DNA of 5,128 nt from an uncultured bacterium (GTDB lineage: Bacteria > Bacillota > Clostridia > Oscillospirales > Acutalibacteraceae). Below the pieces are notes generated by a model that had not been told where the DNA came from, ran no database searches, and was given only the letters and a program-made list of their open reading frames with translations. The stretch spans positions 49,711 through 54,838 of the forward strand of contig CAKXIK010000015.1 of NCBI GenBank assembly GCA_934875675.1, in the 5' to 3' direction. The translations under genes and the position numbers were made by a program. Positions 1-5,128 of the stretch are shown here, piece by piece; the first letter of the stretch is position 1; each line of letters begins with the position of its first letter.

Positions 1-2628
1 AATTCCATTCATCGTCAGTTCTTCACTGCGGCGAGAAACCTCCAGATAATTTGTAAATTTTGATGGATCCTCCAGAACTTTGCGTGTGCTGTCGAGCAGT
101 GTATCCTGCCGCAATGTCATTTGCATATCATACTGACAGATATCATCATACTGATTGGTGATAATAGATGAAACAGAATCTTTAATGCCAAACCCGGTCA
201 GCAAAAGTCCGGTACAGCCCGCAATACCAACCACTGTCATAATTAACCGCTTTTTATATCGGAACAGATTGCGCGCCGTCACCTTTTGAATAAATCCCAT
301 GTGGTTCCAGATGAATGGAATGCGTTCCAGCAGAATGCGTTTTCCGGGTTTTGGTGCACGCGGCTGCATCAATTGTGCCGGTGATTCCGAAACCGTGGCA
401 CGGCAGGCGGAAAATGTGGCAACCAGCGTACATGCACAAGCCGCAATGGTTCCGCCCAACGCATAATTCCACTGATACGGCACATCGGCAGCAGGAGCGG
501 CATAAAGGATCCTGTAACAGGTCCAACAAATGGTAGGGAGCGCTTTTTGCAGCAACAGCACCCCAATCACACTGCCCAAAAAGGTGGCAAGCGCAGCATA
601 GATCATGTAACGGGCGGTAATTTTTCGTTTGGAAAAGCCAAGTGCGCGATAAGTCCCAATCAGACTGCGTTCTTCTTCAATCATGCGGGTCATGGTTGTG
701 AGCGCTACCAACGCCGCGACCAGGAAAAAGATCACCGGAAATACGTCTGCAATGGATGCCATCCGATCCGCATCACCCTTAAAGCTTGCAATTCCCACAT
801 TTGTATCACGGTTCAGCACATACCACGAGGTTTTGGTAATCTCTTCAAGCTGTGCTTCTCCGTCCGCAATTTTCATCTGTGCTTCATCAAGCTGGTGCTG
901 TGTCTCACTCTTTTTACTTTCCAGTTCACTTCTGCCCGCTGTCAGCTCTATTTTGCCGTCTTCCAGCTGTGCTTTGCCCGATTCAAATTCTTTTCTGGAA
1001 TCCGCCAACGTTTTTTGAGAAGTTGCAAGCGCGGAATCCATCATTGAGATTTGCGAAGCCAATCCAGATGCGTTCGCATTCAAATCAGACTCGGTATTTT
1101 TAGCTGCGCTCAACGTTTCGCCCACCACGTCCAATTGCTTCTTCTCGTTTTCCAACGAAGCGTCTACTTGCCGTTTTGCATCATCATACTCCTGTTTCGC
1201 CGTTTGAACCGCCTGTTTTTGAGTTGCCTGCAACGCGGTGAGTGTTTGCTGCGTTTGCCGCAATGCAGAAAGTGAAATTTTTGCGGCAGAAAGGCTGCTT
1301 TCTGCCTGCATCCGCTGCACTTCCAATTGTGCAGATGCCACTGGATCTGTTTCTGCTGCGATCTGTTTTTTCAGTTCTGAAATCCTATTTTCCAGCTGCA
1401 GAATGGTCTCTTCTGTCGTGCGAATCTGCGCTGTGGTGCTCTGCAGCTGCACACCCGTCTGGCTTAGCAGAACCTGTGCCTGCAGCCATGCGGTCTGTTT
1501 AGGCAACAACCGTGTATTCGCTGCCGCTTTGTGCTCCGCATAGGTTTTGGCAAGTGTATCCCATTCCTGCTGCAGCGCTGCTACCGTTTTTTGTTGTGCC
1601 GCCGCCTTACTTTGCGCAACCGCATATTCCCGCCGGAGAGCTGCAAGCTTTTGTTGTGCCTCTGCAAGCTTTTCCGCACCTTGATCAAGCTGTTCCTGTG
1701 CGGCATTCAGCTTTTCCTCATTTGCATCAATCTCTGTCTGGGCATCCTTAAGTTTTTGTTCTGCTGCAGAAAACTCATTTTCCGCCTGCTTTCTGCCTTC
1801 TTCATATTTCTTTTTCGCATCCTCCAGCTCTGTCAGCTGATCGGCACAAAGCGCGTCGCGCCGTTTCTCCAGCTGAAGCGGTGCAATTTCTGAAATTCTA
1901 TCTGCCACCCGCTCAACCGCATCCTGATATTCCGGTGAAAAGGAAGAAAGTGCGGCGGCACCCTCCACCGTCACAAAAGCCTCGGTATAACATTCCGCAA
2001 TAAAGTTATTCTGGGGAATATACATGTAATATCCCAGAGTTCCGCTGCCGGTGCTCGTACTGCCTAACGAAAAGGAAAGATAATATGGCGTATTGACAAG
2101 CCCGACAATCGTATATTCCTTGCAGGAAAGTGCCTTGCTGACTGCGTCGTTATCCTGCAGAATAACGGTATCCCCAATGTTTTTTCCTGGAATATCCAGC
2201 TTGTCTGCATAAAAAAGGCATTCATTTTCTGCCTGCGGCATCCTTCCTGCAGTCAGTGTCACCTGATTGATAGAATCCGCACTATCTGCAGATTGCTTTG
2301 GCAGTGAGTGAACACGCACCACCTCATCTTTTCCGGTCAGATTAATCGTTGCGTCAACCGAATAGGCCGGCATTACGCCGGAAACGCCATCCACCTGCTT
2401 GATCGCACGGATATCATCATCCACCAGTCCGAGCGGCGATATAACACGCAGATCCATCGTCTGATATTCGTCCAGATATTCATCCACGGTACTGCGCATA
2501 TCTGGTGCTGCTGCTTCCAACCCGGCAAAAAAACCTGCACCCAGAGCAACAATTGCCACGATTGCAAAAAAGCGGCTGCGTGTATGCCAGACTGAGCGAA
2601 AAAAATCCTTATAAAACGCGTTTTTCAC
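1..2628 (-). CDS. FtsX/MacB-family ABC transporter permease with long coiled-coil insertion (partial, C-terminus beyond window)
   Basis: Membrane subunit of a type VII-like (MacB/FtsX) ABC transporter. I translated the frame by hand from GTG at 2628 to base 1: 876 codons with no stop, so only the C-terminus is missing. The start is fixed because the codon just upstream is the ATPase stop TAA, in frame. AAAGGA lies 11 nt upstream. Visible order: TM1 about residues 20-37; MacB-like extracytoplasmic domain about 40-235 (GRMP near 128, PYYLSF near 181); Ala/Gln/Glu/Lys/Leu-rich coiled coil about 238-596; TM2 about 626-648, followed by EEERSLIGTYRALGFSKRKI at 651-670; TM3 about 675-700; TM4 about 722-745; ARNLFRYKKR at 785-794, then TM5 to about 815; start of a second extracytoplasmic domain. 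The motifs at 651 and 785 are typical of FtsX domains. By topology the coil should lie outside the membrane (inference). Substrate unknown; export, lipoprotein handling or hydrolase activation are all possible. Confidence 0.93.
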   Translation of the reverse strand, partial: MKNAFYKDFFRSVWHTRSRFFAIVAIVALGAGFFAGLEAAAPDMRSTVDEYLDEYQTMDLRVISPLGLVDDDIRAIKQVDGVSGVMPAYSVDATINLTGKDEVVRVHSLPKQSADSADSINQVTLTAGRMPQAENECLFYADKLDIPGKNIGDTVILQDNDAVSKALSCKEYTIVGLVNTPYYLSFSLGSTSTGSGTLGYYMYIPQNNFIAECYTEAFVTVEGAAALSSFSPEYQDAVERVADRISEIAPLQLEKRRDALCADQLTELEDAKKKYEEGRKQAENEFSAAEQKLKDAQTEIDANEEKLNAAQEQLDQGAEKLAEAQQKLAALRREYAVAQSKAAAQQKTVAALQQEWDTLAKTYAEHKAAANTRLLPKQTAWLQAQVLLSQTGVQLQSTTAQIRTTEETILQLENRISELKKQIAAETDPVASAQLEVQRMQAESSLSAAKISLSALRQTQQTLTALQATQKQAVQTAKQEYDDAKRQVDASLENEKKQLDVVGETLSAAKNTESDLNANASGLASQISMMDSALATSQKTLADSRKEFESGKAQLEDGKIELTAGRSELESKKSETQHQLDEAQMKIADGEAQLEEITKTSWYVLNRDTNVGIASFKGDADRMASIADVFPVIFFLVAALVALTTMTRMIEEERSLIGTYRALGFSKRKITARYMIYAALATFLGSVIGVLLLQKALPTICWTCYRILYAAPAADVPYQWNYALGGTIAACACTLVATFSACRATVSESPAQLMQPRAPKPGKRILLERIPFIWNHMGFIQKVTARNLFRYKKRLIMTVVGIAGCTGLLLTGFGIKDSVSSIITNQYDDICQYDMQMTLRQDTLLDSTRKVLEDPSKFTNYLEVSRRSEELTMNGI

Positions 2629-3330
2629 TTACCACTCAATCCTTTCTGCCGGCATTGGATTGGGGTTTACAAAGCTTTCCACCACTTTTCCGCTATTGAT
2701 GCGAATCACGCGGTCGGCCATAGCGGCAAAAGCGGAATTGTGGGTAATCACAACAACAGTGCGTCCCTTTTTTTTGCACGTTTCCTGCAAAAGCGTCAGA
2801 ATTGTTTTGCCGGTCTTATAATCAAGCGCACCGGTGGGCTCATCACAAAGCAGCAACTTTGGATTTTTTGCAATAGCGCGCGCGATAGAAACACGCTGCT
2901 GCTCTCCGCCCGAAAGCTGTGCCGGAAAATTTTGCAGCCGTTCACTCAGCCCAACCTCTCGCAAAATTTCAGCTGCATCGAGCGGGTCGCGGCAAATTTG
3001 TGCAGCTAGTTCCACGTTCTCCAATGCCGTAAGGTTTTGCACTAAATTATAAAACTGGAACACGAATCCGATTTCATATCGCCGATACTCGGTCAGCTGG
3101 CGGGCATTATAATTGCTGATACAATTGCCATCCAGAAAGATTTCTCCGCTGGTGCAGGTATCCATTCCGCCAAGCATATTCAAAACCGTGGTCTTTCCTG
3201 CACCACTCGGTCCCACGACAATAACAAATTCTCCGCGTTCCAACGAAAAAGTAATCCCATCGGCAGCGTGAATTTCGGTATCTCCGGTTTTATATATTTT
3301 TTTGACATCATTAAATTCCACAAATGCCAT
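2629..3330 (-). CDS. ABC transporter ATP-binding protein, MacB/LolD/BceA type
   Basis: Cytoplasmic ATPase that powers the adjacent FtsX-type permease. Numbering from ATG at 3330 (233 aa), all nucleotide-binding motifs are present: A-loop Tyr about 13, Walker A GPSGAGKT at 40-47, Q-loop Gln92, signature LSGGEQQR at 139-146, Walker B LLLCDEP at 159-165 with catalytic Glu164, D-loop GALD at 167-170, and H-loop His197. Length and motif spacing are normal, so it should be active. In-frame GTG at 3351 and ATG at 3342 would give longer products. I prefer 3330 because GGAAAGGA (3342-3349) sits 11 nt upstream of it, the same SD and spacing as the next gene, and the protein then begins MAFVEFNDVKKIYKTG, as family members usually do. 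Its stop TAA directly abuts the permease GTG. The substrate cannot be read from the ATPase. Confidence 0.95.
   Translation of the reverse strand: MAFVEFNDVKKIYKTGDTEIHAADGITFSLERGEFVIVVGPSGAGKTTVLNMLGGMDTCTSGEIFLDGNCISNYNARQLTEYRRYEIGFVFQFYNLVQNLTALENVELAAQICRDPLDAAEILREVGLSERLQNFPAQLSGGEQQRVSIARAIAKNPKLLLCDEPTGALDYKTGKTILTLLQETCKKKGRTVVVITHNSAFAAMADRVIRINSGKVVESFVNPNPMPAERIEW
2640..2647 (-). promoter_or_regulatory. Ribosome binding site of the permease, inside the ATPase gene
   Basis: On the minus strand AGAAAGGA ends 11 nt before the GTG at 2628, within the last codons of the ATPase (Glu-Arg-Ile). It supports the GTG start and implies translational coupling of the two ABC genes. Confidence 0.7.
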
Positions 3331-3341
3331 ATTGGATTTCA

Positions 3342-3349
3342 TCCTTTCC
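3342..3349 (-). promoter_or_regulatory. Ribosome binding site deciding the ATPase start at 3330
   Basis: GGAAAGGA on the minus strand, ending 11 nt before ATG 3330. It overlaps the alternative ATG at 3342 and follows the GTG at 3351, so it could serve neither of those. It therefore favours the shorter product. Confidence 0.7.
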
Positions 3350-3389
3350 ACTGGTACCGCAAACTTTTTAGATCTGAATGTTTTCTTTC

Positions 3390-3418
3390 ATTTTACACCC
3401 CGCACGATTGCGGTACAA
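3390..3418 (-). promoter_or_regulatory. Candidate promoter of the ABC transporter operon
   Basis: On the minus strand a -35-like TTGTAC (3413-3418) and a -10-like TAAAAT (3390-3395, 5 of 6 consensus bases) are separated by exactly 17 bp. Predicted transcription would start near 3383, leaving an untranslated leader of about 50 nt before ATG 3330. The -35 is weak (TTG plus poor matches), which fits a promoter that needs an activator. Assigned by eye only. Confidence 0.4.
3400..3413. promoter_or_regulatory. Inverted repeat in the promoter spacer, possible operator
   Basis: CCGCA-CGAT-TGCGG is a perfect 5-bp inverted repeat with a 4-bp centre. It almost exactly fills the spacer of the proposed minus-strand promoter of the ABC operon. 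The position suits repressor or MerR-like control, but a 5-bp arm can occur by chance. It has no T-tract, so it is not a terminator. Confidence 0.3.
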
Positions 3419-3422
3419 CGGA

Positions 3423-3440
3423 GTTCACGGAAAGTTTACA
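3423..3440. promoter_or_regulatory. Phased direct half-sites upstream of the ABC promoter
   Basis: GTTCAC (3423-3428) and GTTTAC (3434-3439) are 6-bp near-identical direct repeats, 11 bp start to start, i.e. separated by 5 bp. They lie just upstream of the predicted -35 of the minus-strand operon. OmpR/PhoB-family response regulators typically bind 6-bp direct repeats with 5-bp spacers, and ABC permeases of this kind are often under two-component control. No regulator gene is in the window, so this is inference. Confidence 0.28.
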
Positions 3441-3507
3441 ACACCATATAAAAATTTTACAGGATTTTTTTGTCTTTTCGTTTTTAGTGGTATCAGCACA
3501 TACAATA

Positions 3508-3516
3508 TGTTATAAT
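3508..3516 (+). promoter_or_regulatory. Extended -10 promoter for the HAD phosphatase gene
   Basis: TGTTATAAT is a perfect extended -10 element (TGn followed by TATAAT at 3511-3516). No good -35 is found at 16-18 bp upstream (TGGTAT at 17 bp), as expected for extended -10 promoters. AT-rich sequence at 3445-3486 could act as an upstream element. Predicted transcription starts near 3523, giving a leader of about 33 nt. Confidence 0.6.
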
Positions 3517-3540
3517 AATCTCCATAACTGATCGACTGCA

Positions 3541-3546
3541 AAGGAG
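3541..3546 (+). promoter_or_regulatory. Ribosome binding site deciding the TTG start of the HAD gene
   Basis: AAGGAG with 9 nt to the TTG at 3556. An in-frame TGA at 3547-3549 lies between the site and the start, so no longer product is possible. Confidence 0.8.
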
Positions 3547-3555
3547 TGAAACGGA

Positions 3556-4212
3556 TTGCATTTTGATCCGATTTTTTTTGATTTGGATGGTACTCTCACC
3601 GATTCCGCCCCGGGGATCACACGTTGTGTGCAATATGCGCTGGAATCATTCGGAATTCACGAAAATAATCCCGCCTCCCTGCGCCGGTTTATCGGCCCTC
3701 CGCTGGTAACCGCCTTTCGGGATTATTACAAGTTTTCGGAAGAGCAGGCACGCGCTGCAACCGAAAAATATCGCGAGCGGTACCGTGATACCGGTATTTT
3801 TGAAAACCGGGTTTATGACGGAATTGTTCCCATGCTCGCCGCATTAAAAGAGCAAAGGCGCACACTTGCCGTCGCCACCGGAAAGCCAACACTGTTCACA
3901 AACCGAATCCTGGAGCATTTTGATCTGGCACAATATTTTTCAGCTGTCATCGGCACAGAATTCGACGGTCGCCGTTCCGACAAGGCAGAGGTGATTGAAG
4001 AACTGCTTGTACAGTTTGGTGTTACCAAAAAGCGAGATTCCGTACTCATGGTTGGCGATCGGCATCATGATATTCTGGCAGCCAAGCGATGCCGTGTTCC
4101 TTCCCTTGGTGTGCAATTTGGCTTTGCAGAACCGGGTGAACTGGAAAAAGCCGGTGCGGATTTTATTTGTGATACCGTTGCAAGCATGACAAAATTTCTT
4201 CTCGCTCATTAA
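3556..4212 (+). CDS. HAD-superfamily hydrolase, phosphoglycolate-phosphatase-like (subfamily IA)
   Basis: Soluble Mg-dependent phosphatase of 218 aa with all four HAD motifs. Motif I is DLDGTLTDS with nucleophile Asp9 and acid/base Asp11. Motif II is VATGK with Thr108. Motif III is Lys143 in SDKAEVI. Motif IV is GDRHHD with Asp168 and Asp172. The helical cap lies at about residues 16-85 (C1 type) and carries RFIGPPL at 45-51, common in the PGP-like branch. The length is usual for that group. Members are annotated as phosphoglycolate phosphatase, 5'-nucleotidase or pyrophosphatase, and substrate cannot be told from sequence; house-cleaning of phosphometabolites is likely. The TTG start is supported by AAGGAG 9 nt upstream and an in-frame stop just before it. 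Divergent from the ABC operon and probably transcribed from the extended -10 at 3508. Confidence 0.93.
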   Translation: MHFDPIFFDLDGTLTDSAPGITRCVQYALESFGIHENNPASLRRFIGPPLVTAFRDYYKFSEEQARAATEKYRERYRDTGIFENRVYDGIVPMLAALKEQRRTLAVATGKPTLFTNRILEHFDLAQYFSAVIGTEFDGRRSDKAEVIEELLVQFGVTKKRDSVLMVGDRHHDILAAKRCRVPSLGVQFGFAEPGELEKAGADFICDTVASMTKFLLAH

Positions 4213-4237
4213 TCCGAATTTGATTTTGTGCAAAGCA

Positions 4238-4279
4238 AATTTCATTTCAAACTCTGCGCTTCTTGTATCAATTTCATTT
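4238..4279 (+). repeat. Direct repeat AATTTCATTT, two copies 32 bp apart
   Basis: Exact 10-bp copies at 4238-4247 and 4270-4279 in the leader of the DUF421 gene. The 32-bp spacing is close to three helical turns, which would suit a DNA-binding protein. The repeats could equally offer alternative pairing partners for GAAATGA at 4299-4305. They are AT-rich, so chance is possible. Confidence 0.35.
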
Positions 4280-4312
4280 TTTGGCGAATACTAAGCCGGA
4301 AATGAGATACAA
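4263..4312 (+). promoter_or_regulatory. Long imperfect hairpin next to the DUF421 ribosome binding site
   Basis: TTGTATC (4263-4269) pairs with GATACAA (4306-4312), ATTTC (4271-4275) with GAAAT (4299-4303), and GGC (4283-4285) with GCC (4295-4297), with small bulges between them. The 3' arm takes in the first two bases of the Shine-Dalgarno AAAGGAG (4311-4317), so folding could hinder ribosome access. I do not recognise a known riboswitch or leader family. Confidence 0.35.
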
Positions 4313-4327
4313 AGGAGCGCTTTTTCT

Positions 4328-5044
4328 ATGGATTTTATGGGTTTGGGTGAAGTACTGCTTCGCGCTCTGCTTTCCCTTGTGGTGCTTTTCGGCATGACAA
4401 AACTGATGGGACGCAAGCAGGTTTCGCAGCTGACGCCACTTGACTATATTATTGGAATCTCTATCGGTTCCATCGCAGCCGAGCTTGCAGTAAATCGTGA
4501 CACGCCGGTTTTGGAGGGTACACTGGGGCTGATTGTTTACGCGGTTGTTGCCGTGATCATTTCAATTTCTACAGATAAAAGCCTGTTTCTTCGCCGTTTT
4601 TTTACCGGAAAGCCGCTTTTGCTGATTCAACACGGAAAAATTTGCGGAGATAATCTGAGCAAAGCAAAATTAGATGTCAACGATCTTTTGTCCCAATGTC
4701 GTGCAGCGGGTGCCTTTTCTGTGGATGAAATCGAACACGCAATTCTGGAACCAAACGGAATCCTGAGCGTATTGAAAAAGGCAGATCAATCCCCTGTTAC
4801 CCCACAACAGATGGCAATGACGGTTTCGCCCTCTGTTCTTTGCGCGGAGGTAATTCTGGATGGTCAGACCATGCAAAAAAATCTGCAGGCAATCGGACGC
4901 GATGAAACATGGCTTTCTCAGGAACTAAAGCAGCAAACTGCCCCGCCCGTCAAAGAGATTTTGCTTGCTCTGTGCGATGAAAACGGTAAACTTTCCGTCT
5001 TCCCACGCGGAGAAGTGGAAAATCCGATGGATGTGTTGGAATAA
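4328..5044 (+). CDS. DUF421 / YetF-family membrane protein
   Basis: A 238-aa protein with three predicted N-terminal membrane helices (about 7-25, 37-53, 63-82) and a cytoplasmic C-terminal part. The family hallmark LMGRKQVSQLTPLDYIIGIS is at 26-45, followed by IGSIAAE. The YetF-like soluble domain follows, with DLLSQCRAAGAFSVDEIEHA at 119-138 and ILEPNGILSVLKK at 139-151. A second small alpha/beta unit ends with ILLALCDENGKLSVF at 211-225. Length and layout match the usual clostridial and Bacillus homologues (YetF, YrbG and related). Biochemical function is not established for the family. The start at ATG 4328 has AAAGGAG 10 nt upstream; Met4 would be too far from it. It follows the HAD gene after 115 bp, and co-transcription is uncertain. 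Confidence 0.93.
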   Translation: MDFMGLGEVLLRALLSLVVLFGMTKLMGRKQVSQLTPLDYIIGISIGSIAAELAVNRDTPVLEGTLGLIVYAVVAVIISISTDKSLFLRRFFTGKPLLLIQHGKICGDNLSKAKLDVNDLLSQCRAAGAFSVDEIEHAILEPNGILSVLKKADQSPVTPQQMAMTVSPSVLCAEVILDGQTMQKNLQAIGRDETWLSQELKQQTAPPVKEILLALCDENGKLSVFPRGEVENPMDVLE

Positions 5045-5128
5045 TTTTTAAGGTTAATTGTAAAATGAAATTGAACACATAAAAATGTCCACAGTGAATG
5101 GGATATCTGTTAGAATAAAGTTACCACA
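5045..5128 (+). other. Gene-free right end of the window
   Basis: 84 AT-rich bases after the DUF421 stop. No hairpin with a T-tract is visible, so no terminator for the DUF421 gene could be called. No coding start with a ribosome binding site is present. Confidence 0.5.
5088..5116 (+). promoter_or_regulatory. Candidate promoter reading out of the window
   Basis: TCCACA (5088-5093, 4 of 6 matches to a -35) and TAGAAT (5111-5116, 5 of 6 matches to a -10) are 17 bp apart. TG at 5108-5109 makes an extended -10 (TGTTAGAAT). Transcription would begin near 5123, implying a rightward gene just beyond the window. Confidence 0.45.

Larger units (their letters stand above)
4213..4327 (+). other. Intergenic gap between the HAD and DUF421 genes
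   Basis: 115 bp without a gene. No convincing terminator for the HAD gene: the only repeat near its stop is AATTTG/CAAATT (4217-4222 and 4236-4241), with a 13-nt AT-rich loop and no T-tract. A weak -35/-10-like pair is visible (TTGTAT 4263-4268, AATACT 4287-4292, 18 bp apart). The DUF421 gene may have its own promoter or be read through from the HAD gene. Confidence 0.5.

Noticed and set aside
254..566. Minus-strand open frames at 254-529 and 369-566
   Set aside because: They are out of frame with the permease, which is continuous here and encodes recognisable FtsX membrane segments.
315..2595. Many plus-strand open frames of 65-166 codons across the left half (e.g. 547-1047, 1531-1893, 2308-2595)
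   Set aside because: They lie opposite the continuous permease frame. Its Gln/Ala/Glu/Lys/Leu-rich codons rarely produce stops on the complement. None has a convincing SD or recognisable domain, and their Cys/Phe/Ser-rich products look like antisense translation.
3340..3351. Alternative ATPase starts at GTG 3351 and ATG 3342
   Set aside because: Neither has an SD at usable distance; the SD falls between or on them, and the protein from 3330 matches the usual family N-terminus.
3449..3459. TAAAAATTTTA palindrome in the divergent region
   Set aside because: Simple A/T tract symmetry; more likely an AT-rich upstream element than a specific site.
3268..3531. Plus-strand open frame across the divergent intergenic region
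   Set aside because: It begins inside the ATPase on the opposite strand, has no SD, overlaps both predicted promoters, and shows no domain.
4217..4241. AATTTG/CAAATT inverted repeat as a terminator after the HAD gene
   Set aside because: Only 6 AT-rich base pairs, a 13-nt loop and no following T-tract.
3940..4245. Minus-strand open frame of 101 codons opposite the HAD gene
   Set aside because: Antisense to a gene with all four HAD motifs; no SD or family resemblance.

Overview
The window looks like a chromosomal segment from a low-to-mid GC Firmicute, most likely a clostridial anaerobe of the Oscillospirales type. That placement is inferred from AAGGAG-like ribosome binding sites, GTG and TTG starts, and the protein families present. 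It cannot be pinned to a genus by reading alone. No phage, transposon, CRISPR, tRNA or rRNA signal was seen, and gene density is normal.

Layout: the left half (1-3330, minus strand) is a two-gene ABC transporter operon. A MacB/LolD/BceA-type ATPase (2629-3330) is followed, with no gap, by a very large FtsX-family permease. The permease starts with GTG at 2628 and runs off the left edge, so at least 876 residues are visible and the C-terminus is missing. The ATPase stop and permease start abut as TAA-GTG, so the two are almost certainly co-translated. The permease carries an insertion of about 360 residues of predicted coiled coil between its first extracytoplasmic domain and its second membrane segment. 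Because this gene is open at the window edge and read on the minus strand, the plus strand here shows many spurious ORFs.

A 225-bp divergent intergenic region (3331-3555) separates the ABC operon from the rightward genes. It holds a plausible minus-strand promoter with an inverted repeat in its spacer and two 11-bp-phased half-sites just upstream. It also holds a good extended -10 promoter for the rightward gene.

The right half (plus strand) has a HAD-superfamily phosphatase of the phosphoglycolate-phosphatase type (3556-4212, TTG start). A 115-bp gap with a base-paired leader follows, then a DUF421/YetF-family membrane protein (4328-5044). The last 84 bp hold no gene but contain a possible promoter pointing out of the window.

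Functionally, the ABC pair forms one unit: a cytoplasmic ATPase driving a mechanotransmission-type or export-type permease with a long extracytoplasmic coil. The HAD phosphatase and the DUF421 protein have no obvious functional link to it. Nothing here clearly amounts to a new system; the most interesting object is the coiled-coil permease.
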